From Muribaculaceae bacterium Zag1 (GTDB lineage: Bacteria; Bacteroidota; Bacteroidia; Bacteroidales; Muribaculaceae): a DNA stretch of 52,975 nt. Where the stretch lies: contig NWBJ01000069.1 of the NCBI GenBank assembly GCA_002633115.1, positions 57,385 to 110,359 of the forward strand, read 5' to 3'. Shown here one piece after another: positions 8,751-16,653 of the stretch. The notes under the pieces were generated by a model. That model had not been told where the DNA came from. It searched no databases and saw only the letters and a program-made list of their open reading frames with translations. Made by a program: the position numbers and the translations under genes. How positions within the stretch are numbered: position 1 is the stretch's first letter; the number at the start of each line of letters is the position of its first letter.

Positions 8751-9071
8751 TCATTTCAAGATGTCGAAGCTATCGACATAAATTTCGGTGATGTGATGCT
8801 TGATTGTGTTACGGTCCTCCCATACTCGGGTACGGATTTTGCCCTCGACAAGCAGCCGAGTGCCCTTGCGGATGTATTTTTCAGCAATCTCGGCCGACTG
8901 GTCAAACATCACAATGTTGTGCCACTCGGTGCGCTCAGGGATTTCAGCTCCTGAGGCCGAGCGGCGTGCCCTCTCAGTGGTTGCGAGGGTGAATGTCGCC
9001 AGAGGGCGACTCTCTATGTAACGGATTTCGGGGTCGCGACCTACGTACCCCATCAGGATGGCTTTGTTCAA
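8751..9071 (-). CDS. ssb: Single-stranded DNA-binding protein
   Basis: This roughly 106-residue OB-fold protein binds ssDNA during replication and repair. The core reads NKAILMGYVGRDPEIRYIESRPLATFTLATTER, then ERTEWHNIVMFDQSAEIAEKYIRKGTRLLVEGKI, all characteristic of SSB. It ends at VDSFDILK and lacks the long acidic C-terminal tail. No ATG is found at the expected place. The codons before NKA are ATT (9074) and TTG (9071); family members usually begin MLNK, so the ATG seems to have become ATT where an ATGAAAA repeat abuts. The upstream ATG at 9146 would add a repeat-encoded extension. TTG is taken as start, with doubt. Confidence 0.85.
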   Translation of the reverse strand: MNKAILMGYVGRDPEIRYIESRPLATFTLATTERARRSASGAEIPERTEWHNIVMFDQSAEIAEKYIRKGTRLLVEGKIRTRVWEDRNTIKHHITEIYVDSFDILK

Positions 9072-9096
9072 AATGAAAAATGAAAAATGAAAAATA
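9072..9096. repeat. ATGAAAA repeat overlapping the ssb start region
   Basis: Three and a half tandem AAATGAAA-type words (AAATGAAAAATGAAAAATGA) run from directly next to the ssb first codon, occupying the ribosome-binding region of ssb on the minus strand. The same word recurs at 22461, 29392, 31029, 42793, 42845 and 44416. Confidence 0.8.
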
Positions 9097-9147
9097 ACGA
9101 TTGTGGTCTCTATGATAATAACGTCAGATGGCAATTTTATTGTCATT

Positions 9148-9250
9148 ACAGATTAGGATTCCTAGGATGCCTAAGATTCCTAATCTTTATGGGCAGCCGG
9201 ATAGGAATCCTAGGCAGCCAAAGATTCCTAATCTGCTATCTCAGGAATCT
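9148..9250. repeat. AGATTCCTAATC-word repeat between ssb and the patatin gene
   Basis: The words AGATTAGGATTCCTAGG, AAGATTCCTAATCT (twice) and GGAATCCTAGGCAGCC alternate in direct and inverted orientation around a GCCGGATAGG core (9197-9206). The block runs through the last codons of the patatin gene (RFLR and its stop at 9236). It can form several alternative hairpins. Confidence 0.75.
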
Positions 9251-11596
9251 CGGAGCTGGCAAGAATACCCCAAAGGATATGCCCAGATTCCAGTTGCGAG
9301 CCGGGTGCGACGCATAGTTGCCATAAGCCACCAAGGTGGCAAAGGGCAAGCTGTAGCTGATGTCGAGTTCTCCGAAAAATTCGGGATGGCTCAGCCAATG
9401 TTTGCAGTACACTGCTTGGCCATCATGATTCTCAATCTTGCGCAGCGGCATGAAGGCATAGCCCGACAGGCGAAACGACACATTGGTATTGAGCTTGTAG
9501 ATCGGCACCAGGCCAACAGCGGCAAACGAATTGGAGCGGAACGCCCCATTGTAGGTGTTGTAGCTCGAGGGCGTGGGCTGGAAAGCCGGAGCGGCAACCA
9601 TCGAGGCGTAATAGTCGCCCATCAGTTTGCGCGAACTGATCAGCACATCTCCCTCCAAGCCGAAAGCGAAATGCCTGCCCAAGTCGAAATAGGTGCGGGC
9701 AATCGCCTCGCCTTGCACCCATTTAGGATGCTTCCTGACCTCTGTGCGGTTATCTTTGGGCCCTATTATCTCCTTGTAATGGCCCAGCACGCCCATGGCT
9801 CCAAAACTGAAGAATTTGCCCTGGGTGGGGAAATTGAGGTCATCGAGGGTATTGGTTGAGAATTTCAAGAAGACCTGGCCCAATTTGTAGCGCACATGGT
9901 CGCGATAGCCAAATGATTCGACATCACCCACCGGCTTGTAGAAATCATCATTGAGATGGCCGTAACCGCCACCGATGGCTCCATCCCAGTTGGTGCCGAG
10001 AGCGAGGGCCCACTTTAAGCGCCCGAAATATTCGATGTCGTGGATAAACGATGGCGACTTTTTCTCAAAAAACATATAGTCGTCTTCATAATACTTCTCT
10101 CGGAATGCCACAGCCTCGAGTTCGATTGCCGATGGCTGCGGGGTGTGGAGGAATAGGCGCGAGGTAAGCAACGCGCCAAGATAGCTCTGGCCAAGCCATA
10201 CGCCCACATTTGCCGAAACCGAATTGAAGCTCAGAGTCGAGTACCCGGCATTGACATACACATAGCCGAGAGCCGATGAGGTAAGGTATCCGCCGATGCC
10301 AACCTTGAAGTTGTCTTTGACCGACGCCTTGAGTTTGAGCAAAAACAAGCCCGTGGAATCATTGTAGTAGGCATGAGGCACGAAATCACGCAGTTTGCCA
10401 GGTGAAATGGCCCGATAATAAGCATGGCGAGCTTTGTCGATGCCAAAGGTGTCGGAATGGGTGTGGAAAAGATACTCCAAATACTCATTCTGTCGCGGTG
10501 ACGCACCAGTCACCTTGACCGAGTCGAAACGCAGATAGGGCGAGTGGGACTTGAATACTCGGCGCCGCAATTCGCGGTCCTGTGCTGGCACGCGGCTCTT
10601 GACACGGCTCTTGATCGAATCCATCATAGCCATGGCCCCGTCGTAGCCGATCTTGTAGATTTGGTTGGCCTTGGGGAAATCCAACAGTCCGAACTCATTC
10701 AAGTCATATCGTATGCGTATGCCATCGGCCGGGTCGAGATAATAGTCATTATTCTGGATAACCAGATTCTCGAGCTGGTCCATTAGCGAGGTCTGAGGCC
10801 CAATATTCTCAGATGCAACCACGATGCCAAGGATGAAATCGGGAGCAAAGGTCTCCTTCATCACATCCACCGGGAAATTATCATATAGGCCCCCATCGTA
10901 AAGAGTCATGCTGTCAATCTGGGTGGGTTGGAATACGATGGGAAAACTCATCGAGGCGCGTATCGAATAGCCCAAGTCGCCCGACCCAAGCACTACCTTG
11001 TGCTTAGCCGCAGCGTCAGAGGCTACGCAGCGAAAGGGCACGAACAGATTGTCGAAATTGCCACCGCATTGCGCCGTATAGCCCGCAAACAGGTCCATAA
11101 CGGCGAAATTCATAGGCATGGGCGAAATCACCGATGCCATCACAGCATCCTTGGCTGCTTGTATCGAATCCTTGCCGCTCGAGATGGGGATGGTGATCAT
11201 GACCGGCGAGGGATTGTCAGAGGCGAAATAATAGCTGAGAGCCGGGTCGATCTGGCCAGTCGACCAATAAGAGAAAGGTTTGGACAATATCAAATCAAGC
11301 ATCTCCTTGGGTGTGTATCCGGCGGCATAAAGTCCGCCGATGATTGCGCCCATCGAGGTGCCTGTCACATAGTCAATCGGGATATCATTCTCTTCAAGAG
11401 CCTGGATTACGCCTATGTGGGCTATGCCCTTAGCTCCGCCTCCGCTCAGCACCAAGCCGATCGATTGCTGACGCGTGTAGGCTGAATCGGGCAGGGCCAA
11501 AGACGATGACTGGGCCGCTTCCTGGCCCTGCATGGTGCCAACGGAAGCGCCCCAAATCAAAGTCGCCACGAGGGCTCGCTTCATAATTTTCTCCAT
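9236..11596 (-). CDS. Patatin-like phospholipase with C-terminal outer-membrane beta-barrel
   Basis: This 786-residue protein has a signal peptide (MKRALVATLIWGASVGTMQG, probably starting at the second ATG, 11584). The patatin domain (about residues 45-330) carries the oxyanion motif SGGGAKG (52-57), the nucleophile Ser81 in GTSMG, and the partner aspartate in YDGGLYDNF near 235. A POTRA-like linker (about 345-420) and a BamA/Omp85-type 16-strand barrel follow to the C-terminus. The domain order is that of the type Vd autotransporters PlpD and FplA, so a surface-associated phospholipase A1 activity is likely. It diverges from surE, with a 34-bp-arm hairpin between them. Confidence 0.92.
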   Translation of the reverse strand: MEKIMKRALVATLIWGASVGTMQGQEAAQSSSLALPDSAYTRQQSIGLVLSGGGAKGIAHIGVIQALEENDIPIDYVTGTSMGAIIGGLYAAGYTPKEMLDLILSKPFSYWSTGQIDPALSYYFASDNPSPVMITIPISSGKDSIQAAKDAVMASVISPMPMNFAVMDLFAGYTAQCGGNFDNLFVPFRCVASDAAAKHKVVLGSGDLGYSIRASMSFPIVFQPTQIDSMTLYDGGLYDNFPVDVMKETFAPDFILGIVVASENIGPQTSLMDQLENLVIQNNDYYLDPADGIRIRYDLNEFGLLDFPKANQIYKIGYDGAMAMMDSIKSRVKSRVPAQDRELRRRVFKSHSPYLRFDSVKVTGASPRQNEYLEYLFHTHSDTFGIDKARHAYYRAISPGKLRDFVPHAYYNDSTGLFLLKLKASVKDNFKVGIGGYLTSSALGYVYVNAGYSTLSFNSVSANVGVWLGQSYLGALLTSRLFLHTPQPSAIELEAVAFREKYYEDDYMFFEKKSPSFIHDIEYFGRLKWALALGTNWDGAIGGGYGHLNDDFYKPVGDVESFGYRDHVRYKLGQVFLKFSTNTLDDLNFPTQGKFFSFGAMGVLGHYKEIIGPKDNRTEVRKHPKWVQGEAIARTYFDLGRHFAFGLEGDVLISSRKLMGDYYASMVAAPAFQPTPSSYNTYNGAFRSNSFAAVGLVPIYKLNTNVSFRLSGYAFMPLRKIENHDGQAVYCKHWLSHPEFFGELDISYSLPFATLVAYGNYASHPARNWNLGISFGVFLPAPRFLR

Positions 11597-11660
11597 TTCT
11601 CTCCTCTATTTAAACAGTTGACGTAATTACAACGCCCAGCCCTCCCCAGTGGTTCAGTCA

Positions 11661-11745
11661 GACCATAAGGGCATAAGATACATAAGGCCATAAGGTCGGG
11701 GGTGTATTTAGCTTGTGTCCTTATGCATCTCATGTCCTTGCGGTC
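11661..11745. repeat. 34-nt-arm inverted repeat of the ACATAAGG family, copy 1
   Basis: The arms are 11661-11694 (starts GACCATAAGGGCATAAGA) and 11712-11745, with a 17-nt loop. They differ at about 7 of 34 positions, nearly all transitions. Each arm is made of two TAAGGNCATAAG words. The same 34-nt arm, with perfect complementarity, occurs at 47096-47172. Here it sits between divergent genes (patatin and surE), so it cannot be a terminator for either. Confidence 0.85.
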
Positions 11746-11772
11746 TTTAGGGTCTTTAGGGTCTTTAGGGTC
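11745..11772. repeat. GGGTCTTTA tandem repeat
   Basis: Three tandem copies of the 9-nt word GGGTCTTTA follow directly on the arm of the preceding inverted repeat and end about 100 nt before surE. The word GGTCTTTA also forms the end of that arm, so this looks like local expansion. Confidence 0.8.
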
Positions 11773-11824
11773 AAAAATCCCAGCATTTCAATACTACATT
11801 TATCTAAATACAAATTAAAATTCG

Positions 11825-11834
11825 TAACTTTGCA
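11825..11834 (+). promoter_or_regulatory. -7 element of the surE-guaA operon
   Basis: TAACTTTGCA is a full match to the Bacteroidetes -7 consensus and lies 38 nt upstream of the surE ATG at 11872. The upstream TTTG element is not obvious. Confidence 0.65.
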
Positions 11835-11871
11835 CCAAATATGTGAAAAAGAAGAAAAACAAAAGATCCAA

Positions 11872-12648
11872 ATGGATGAAAAATCGCGACTTTTGATACT
11901 CGTCACTAATGACGACGGCATCTCAGCCAAGGGGCTGATGCACCTGGTGGATTGCGTAAAGGATAAGGGCGACGTGGTGGTCGTGGCTCCCGATCACCCG
12001 CAGTCGGGCATGTCATCGGCTATCACCGTGGGTGCTCCGCTCCATATCACTGCCCATCCCGACCAGCACGGCGCCCGAGTATTCTCTGTCTCCGGCACGC
12101 CGGTCGATTGCGTCAAGCTGGCAATGCACAGCATACTGTCGCGGCACCCCGACCTGATACTGTCGGGCATCAACCATGGCTCAAACTCTGGCACAGCCAT
12201 CACATACTCCGGCACCATGGGAGCCGTGATGGAGGGTTGCATGAATGGTATACAGTCGATAGGATTCTCGCTGCTGCACCATTCGCTCAAGGCCGACTTC
12301 TCTATGTCGACACGCATCGTGGTCGACATCATCGACAAGACCCTGGAGCATCCGCTGCCATTCTGGACAGCCCTCAATGTCAACATTCCGGCATTGGTGG
12401 TGCCCAAGGGTGCGAGAGTGTGCCGCGCTGCTCGCGGCCACTGGAGCGAGGAGTATGAGCGATACACCGATCCGCAGGGCAACCCCTTCTATTGGCTCAC
12501 TGGCCGATTTGTCAATGATGAGCCCCAGGCCACCGACACCGACGAATACTGGCTCGGCGAGAAATTCGCCTCGGTGGTGCCAGTTACGCCCGACCAGACT
12601 CTCGACTCAGCAATACCAGCACTCTCCAACATCTATGATATCAACTAA
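11872..12648 (+). CDS. surE: 5'/3'-nucleotidase SurE
   Basis: This 258-residue survival protein is a metal-dependent nucleoside monophosphate phosphatase in the cytoplasm. The N-terminal metal site ILVTNDDGISAKG, the serine in HPQSGMSSAIT and SGINHGSNSGTAITYSGTMGA are the family's active-site blocks. The ATG at 11872 follows the -7 element by a normal distance; an in-frame start at 11713 would extend the frame over the repeats and promoter and is rejected. guaA starts 6 nt after its stop, so the two genes form an operon linking purine monophosphate hydrolysis and synthesis. Confidence 0.95.
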   Translation: MDEKSRLLILVTNDDGISAKGLMHLVDCVKDKGDVVVVAPDHPQSGMSSAITVGAPLHITAHPDQHGARVFSVSGTPVDCVKLAMHSILSRHPDLILSGINHGSNSGTAITYSGTMGAVMEGCMNGIQSIGFSLLHHSLKADFSMSTRIVVDIIDKTLEHPLPFWTALNVNIPALVVPKGARVCRAARGHWSEEYERYTDPQGNPFYWLTGRFVNDEPQATDTDEYWLGEKFASVVPVTPDQTLDSAIPALSNIYDIN

Positions 12649-12654
12649 TATCTT

Positions 12655-14178
12655 ATGCAAGAGAAAATCATAATCCTCGACTTCGGATCGCAGACCACTC
12701 AGCTCATCGGACGCCGCGTGCGCGAGCTCAACACCTACTGCGAAATCGTGCCTTACAACAAATTTCCGGCCGACGACCCCTCGGTGATCGGCGTAATCCT
12801 ATCGGGCAGCCCATTCTCGGTGTATGATGCCAAGGCTTTCAAGCTGGCTCTCGACGGCATCCGTGGCCATTACCCGCTGCTGGGCATCTGCTACGGAGCC
12901 CAACTGATGGCTTACGACAATGGCGGAACGGTCGAACCGGCCGCTACCCGCGAATACGGCCGCGCTCACCTCTCTGAGGTTGACCATCACGACCCGCTGA
13001 TGCGCGACATCCCCGTGGGCGCACAGGTATGGATGAGCCATGGCGACACCATCACCTCGCTGCCCGAGACATTCAAGGTAATCGCCTCGACTGCCAAGGT
13101 ACGCTGCGCCGCATACCGCGCCGAGGGCGAGAAGCTCTGGGGCGTGCAATTCCACCCCGAGGTGTACCATAGCGAGTGCGGCACTCAGTTGCTGCGCAAT
13201 TTCGTGGTTGACATCTGCGGCTCTAAGCAGGACTGGAGCGCTGCATCGTTTATCGAATCGACCGTGGCAGCACTGCGCGAGCAACTGGGCGATGACAAGG
13301 TAGTGCTCGGCCTGAGCGGAGGCGTTGACTCGTCGGTTGCCGCTGTGCTGCTCAACCGCGCCATCGGCGACCGCCTCACCTGCATCTTTGTCGACCATGG
13401 CATGCTGCGCAAAAATGAGTTCCGCGATGTGCTGCGCGACTATCAGGGCCTGGGCCTGAATGTGATTGGCATCGATGCCTCAGAGAAATTCTTTACCGAC
13501 CTGGCCGGAGTGACCGACCCGGAGAAGAAACGCAAGATCATCGGTCGCGACTTCATCGAGGTATTTGATGCCGAGGCGCAGAAACTAACCGATGTGAAAT
13601 GGCTGGGCCAAGGCACCATCTACCCCGACTGCATCGAATCGCTCTCGATCACCGGCACCACCATTAAGAGCCACCATAATGTGGGCGGTCTGCCCGAGAA
13701 GATGCACCTCAAGTTGTGCGAACCCCTGCGCCTGCTCTTCAAGGACGAGGTGCGCGCCGTGGGCCGCGAATTGGGAATGCCTGAGCGTCTGATCAAGCGT
13801 CACCCATTCCCGGGCCCGGGTCTGGCTGTGCGCATCCTCGGCGACATCACCCCCGAGAAGGTAAGAGTGCTGCAAGATGCCGATGACATCTTCATCCAGG
13901 GGCTGCGCGACAATGGGCTGTACGACCAAGTATGGCAAGCCGGCGTGATCCTGCTGCCGGTGCAGAGCGTGGGCGTGATGGGCGATGAGCGCACCTACGA
14001 GCGCGCCGTGGCCCTAAGGGCTGTCACCAGCACCGATGCCATGACCGCCGACTGGGCTCACCTGCCCTACGAGTTCCTGGCCAAAGTCTCGACCGACATC
14101 ATCAACAAGGTCAAGGGCGTCAATCGCGTCTGCTACGACATCTCCTCCAAACCCCCAAGCACCATTGAGTGGGAGTAG
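12655..14178 (+). CDS. guaA: GMP synthase (glutamine-hydrolysing)
   Basis: This 507-residue enzyme converts XMP, ATP and glutamine to GMP. The class I amidotransferase domain (about 1-190) has the nucleophile cysteine in LGICYGAQ and the His-Glu pair in [11 protein letters not shown]. The ATP pyrophosphatase domain (about 200-390) starts with [13 protein letters not shown]. The C-terminal dimerisation domain ends with KPPSTIEWE, which closes the XMP site. The length is close to normal. It is the second gene of the surE operon. A terminator lies about 115 nt downstream. Confidence 0.98.
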   Translation: MQEKIIILDFGSQTTQLIGRRVRELNTYCEIVPYNKFPADDPSVIGVILSGSPFSVYDAKAFKLALDGIRGHYPLLGICYGAQLMAYDNGGTVEPAATREYGRAHLSEVDHHDPLMRDIPVGAQVWMSHGDTITSLPETFKVIASTAKVRCAAYRAEGEKLWGVQFHPEVYHSECGTQLLRNFVVDICGSKQDWSAASFIESTVAALREQLGDDKVVLGLSGGVDSSVAAVLLNRAIGDRLTCIFVDHGMLRKNEFRDVLRDYQGLGLNVIGIDASEKFFTDLAGVTDPEKKRKIIGRDFIEVFDAEAQKLTDVKWLGQGTIYPDCIESLSITGTTIKSHHNVGGLPEKMHLKLCEPLRLLFKDEVRAVGRELGMPERLIKRHPFPGPGLAVRILGDITPEKVRVLQDADDIFIQGLRDNGLYDQVWQAGVILLPVQSVGVMGDERTYERAVALRAVTSTDAMTADWAHLPYEFLAKVSTDIINKVKGVNRVCYDISSKPPSTIEWE

Positions 14179-14245
14179 CATCCCATATTCAGCCCTATCG
14201 CCAACCTCTCCTCCCCCAAAATATCCTAGCCTCCCCTCAACTATA

Positions 14246-14333
14246 TCCGGATGGCGGCTACCGTGGCGAGCCACTTAGTGGTTCGCGCCTACAAAAAAGT
14301 TGCACAATCACAATTGGATTGTGCAACTTTTTG
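14246..14333 (+). terminator. guaA terminator preceded by a CCGGATGG-containing block
   Basis: A strong stem AAAAAGTTGCACAATC/GATTGTGCAACTTTTT (14293-14308/14318-14333) is a good bidirectional terminator. Upstream, ATCCGGATGG (14246-14255) and the hairpin-forming CCACTTAGTGG (14271-14281) share the core word seen in other intergenic repeats of this window. Confidence 0.85.
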
Positions 14334-14394
14334 ATTACTTGGATGATAACTCAAAAAATTTTTGATATTTTTGCTCAATCTTTCGTCAAAATTC

Positions 14395-14427
14395 TTTGTT
14401 AATATGAAAAGAAACCGTAACTTTGCG
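14395..14427 (+). promoter_or_regulatory. Strong promoter of the 61-residue gene
   Basis: TTTG (14395-14398), exactly 19 nt, then TAACTTTGCG (14418-14427). The ATG follows 25 nt later. Confidence 0.85.
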
Positions 14428-14452
14428 ACACAAATTAATTAAGAATCGTAAG

Positions 14453-14638
14453 ATGAACGACCAAGAATACAACGAATTTATAATCCGAGTGCCATTTGGC
14501 GCCGAGACATCATTGTTTAAGAAGCTGATTGACCGCATGGGATGGCGCATAGAGCGGAGGATCGACCCCGAGCCAGCCCAAGTGAGTGGTCCGCCCGAAC
14601 AATCGCTTGATGATCTCTGGAGCCAAATCCTGGGATAG
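14453..14638 (+). CDS. Small conserved-style hypothetical protein, 61 residues
   Basis: The protein starts MNDQEYNEFIIRVPFGAE and continues SLFKKLIDRMGWRIERRI, then a proline-rich acidic tail ending SLDDLWSQILG. It looks like one beta strand, one amphipathic helix and a second strand, with no signal peptide and no recognised motif. The C-terminal SLDDLW segment resembles the short helices in small DNA-binding or antitoxin-like proteins, but no toxin gene is adjacent. It has its own very good promoter and a perfect 13-bp terminator, so it is a real, independently expressed gene. Function unknown. Confidence 0.7.
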   Translation: MNDQEYNEFIIRVPFGAETSLFKKLIDRMGWRIERRIDPEPAQVSGPPEQSLDDLWSQILG

Positions 14639-14652
14639 ACCTAACCATAGCT

Positions 14653-14692
14653 GAAGAGGAAGCCGTCGCGCAAGCCCGGCTTCCTCTTCACT
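14653..14692 (+). terminator. Terminator of the 61-residue gene
   Basis: GAAGAGGAAGCCG (14653-14665) and CGGCTTCCTCTTC (14677-14689) form a perfect 13-bp stem with an 11-nt loop. There is no strong T-run. Confidence 0.8.
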
Positions 14693-14712
14693 TATATTAA
14701 CTCAGAGGCCAG

Positions 14713-14824
14713 TCGTGGAACATTTTTTGGCCTTTCCCGAAAATTCGTGGAACATTTGTTTTGGTATGTGAGAATTTTTGTGTTACTTTGCGCACAAGTT
14801 AGAAAATTCACCCAATTTCCACGA
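14713..14824 (+). promoter_or_regulatory. parA promoter with three half-parS-like sites
   Basis: TTTG (14760-14763), 19 nt, then TTACTTTG (14783-14790) is the likely promoter. TCGTGGAACATTT occurs twice in direct orientation (14713-14725 and 14745-14757, 32 bp apart, about three helical turns). The inverted core TTCCACGA lies in the leader (14817-14824). CGTGGAACA is one half of a parS-type palindrome (TGTTCCACGTGGAACA), so these may be ParB or repressor contacts that autoregulate parAB. Confidence 0.6.
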
Positions 14825-14838
14825 AAGAAATACACTAC

Positions 14839-15630
14839 ATGGGAAAAATCATAGCTATAGCCAATCAGAAAGGGGGCGTAGGCAAGACCACTACCGCTAT
14901 CAACCTCTCAGCCTCGCTGGCTGCCGAGGGCAAGAAGGTGCTGCTTGTCGACGCCGACCCCCAAGCCAATTCAACCTCGGGCTACGGCATCGACCCTCGC
15001 AGCATGACTTCATCTATATATGAATGTCTGGCCGACGGCTACCCAGCCGACGGAGCCCAGGTGGCTACCTGCGTCGAGGGCCTCGAACTGCTCGGCTCGC
15101 GCATCGACTTGGCTGGCGCGGAAATCGAGCTTATCTCCAAGCCCGACCGCGAAAGAGTGATGGCAAACCTCCTCAACCCTATTAAGGACAAATACGACTA
15201 TATCCTAATCGACTGTTCACCCTCACTGGGCCTGATCACTGTCAACGCTCTCACAGCCGCCGACTCGGTAATCATCCCAGTGCAAGCCGAATACTTCGCT
15301 CTCGAGGGTATCAGCAAGCTGTTAAACACAATACGCATACTCAAGACGCGCCTCAACCCTACGCTCGAAATCGAGGGTTTCCTCCTCACCATGTACGACG
15401 CGCGCCTGCGCCTGGCCAACCAAATCTACGAAGAGCTGAAAGGCCACTTCGGCGATATGGTGTTCAGCACTGTGATTCCGCGCAACATACGCCTGAGCGA
15501 AGCCCCGAGCCACGGGCTCCCGGCCCTGCTCTACGACCCCGACAGCCGTGGAGCCACATCTCATGTGATGCTCGCCAAAGAGCTAATCGCTAAGCACCGC
15601 GCCGGTCACAAAAAGAAACAAACCGCTTGA
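14839..15630 (+). CDS. parA: Chromosome-partitioning ATPase ParA (Soj)
   Basis: This 263-residue deviant-Walker ATPase drives segregation of the chromosomal origin with ParB. The P-loop KGGVGKTT lies at residues 11-18, the Walker A' aspartates in LLVDADPQAN, and the Walker B in YDYILIDCSPS. The protein starts MGKIIAIANQKGG, as usual for chromosomal ParA without an N-terminal HTH. parB begins 18 nt after its stop. In many bacteria this pair lies near the replication origin. The identification is certain; nearness to the origin here is inference. Confidence 0.97.
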   Translation: MGKIIAIANQKGGVGKTTTAINLSASLAAEGKKVLLVDADPQANSTSGYGIDPRSMTSSIYECLADGYPADGAQVATCVEGLELLGSRIDLAGAEIELISKPDRERVMANLLNPIKDKYDYILIDCSPSLGLITVNALTAADSVIIPVQAEYFALEGISKLLNTIRILKTRLNPTLEIEGFLLTMYDARLRLANQIYEELKGHFGDMVFSTVIPRNIRLSEAPSHGLPALLYDPDSRGATSHVMLAKELIAKHRAGHKKKQTA

Positions 15631-15647
15631 TACCCCCACCCTATACC

Positions 15648-16544
15648 ATGGCCCAATTACCAAAACGCAACGCATTAGGCCGAGGCCTGGATGCCCTAAT
15701 ATCGATGGATGATGCCCCGGCTCGGGGCTCATCGGCGATCAGCGACATCCCGCTCGCTCGAATATCTCCAAACCCTGAGCAACCGCGCTCTCTATTTGAC
15801 GAAGAGAGCCTGGAAGAATTAGCCACGTCGATACGCGAACTCGGAATCATTCAACCTCTGTCGCTGCGCAAGACCAGTCCCGACACCTACCAGATCATTG
15901 CTGGCGAGCGCCGCTATCGCGCCGCGCTCAAGGCTGGCCTCACGAGCGTGCCGGCCTACATACGCACAGCCAATGAGGCCGAACTCACCGAGATGGCCCT
16001 CATCGAGAATATCCAGCGCGAAGACCTCAACGCCATAGAAATCGCTTTGGCGTTCAAAAAGCTGATTGACCAGTACAGCCTGACCCAGGAGAAGCTGAGC
16101 GAACGCATAGGCAAGAAGCGAGCAACAATCGCCAATTTCCTGCGCCTGCTCAAGCTACCCGCCGAGGTGCAGCTCGGATTGCGCGACAAGCGTGTCGACA
16201 TGGGTCATGCTCGCGCCCTGCTCACCATCGAAAAGCCAGCACTGCAGCTCAAGCTATACAACGAGATCCTGAAGCATGGCCTATCGGTGCGCAAAGTCGA
16301 GGAATTGGCCAAGGCTTACCAAAAGGGCGACTTCGACAAGGAAGAACCAGCCCCCTCGCCCCTGCGTTCGCGCTTCAGTTCGGGCGACTTCGATATTCTG
16401 AAGAAGCATCTCTCGGCGGCATTCTCCACTCCGGTGCAATTCTCGTGCGACAAGCAGGGCAAAGGCAAAATCACCTTCCCCTTCAAAAACGACGAAGAGC
16501 TCGAACGCCTAATCGCCATCTTCGACAACATGCACCAATCCTAA
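15648..16544 (+). CDS. parB: Chromosome-partitioning protein ParB (Spo0J)
   Basis: This 298-residue CTPase clamp binds parS and spreads along DNA to form the partition complex. The N-terminal region (RNALGRGLDALIS) is the ParA-stimulating segment. The CTP-binding motif GERRYR is at 86-91, followed by ALIENIQREDLNAIE and the helix-turn-helix LTQEKLSERIGKKRATIANFLRL. The C-terminal part is a dimerisation domain. The ATG at 15648 (MAQLPKRNALGRG) is chosen over a TTG at 15627 that overlaps the parA stop. No complete parS palindrome was noticed in this window. Confidence 0.96.
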   Translation: MAQLPKRNALGRGLDALISMDDAPARGSSAISDIPLARISPNPEQPRSLFDEESLEELATSIRELGIIQPLSLRKTSPDTYQIIAGERRYRAALKAGLTSVPAYIRTANEAELTEMALIENIQREDLNAIEIALAFKKLIDQYSLTQEKLSERIGKKRATIANFLRLLKLPAEVQLGLRDKRVDMGHARALLTIEKPALQLKLYNEILKHGLSVRKVEELAKAYQKGDFDKEEPAPSPLRSRFSSGDFDILKKHLSAAFSTPVQFSCDKQGKGKITFPFKNDEELERLIAIFDNMHQS

Positions 16545-16552
16545 CCCCACAG

Positions 16553-16653
16553 CTATTTGAAAGAACCCCTACGGGGTACCACTGCGTTAGCCCACTTTTG
16601 ATCTATTTGAAAGAACCCCACGTTAGCTCACTTTTGACTTTTGACTTTTGACT
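16553..16653. repeat. CTATTTGAAAGAACCCC direct repeat and TTTTGAC array
   Basis: CTATTTGAAAGAACCCC occurs at 16553-16569 and 16603-16619. Each copy is followed by a GTTAGCYCACTTTTGA segment. The second copy runs into three tandem TTTTGAC words (about 16630-16652), and the last word supplies the apparent TTG start codon of the next gene. Confidence 0.8.

Noticed and set aside
9128-9859. A 243-codon plus-strand frame opposite the patatin gene
   Set aside because: It is a shadow of the patatin gene, which has clear motifs on the other strand.
11661-11745. The 11661 hairpin as a simple terminator
   Set aside because: It lies between the 5' ends of two divergent genes, so neither needs termination there.
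11713-11871. An N-terminal extension of surE from 11713
   Set aside because: It would run through the GGGTCTTTA repeat and the promoter; SurE proteins start near the TNDDG motif.
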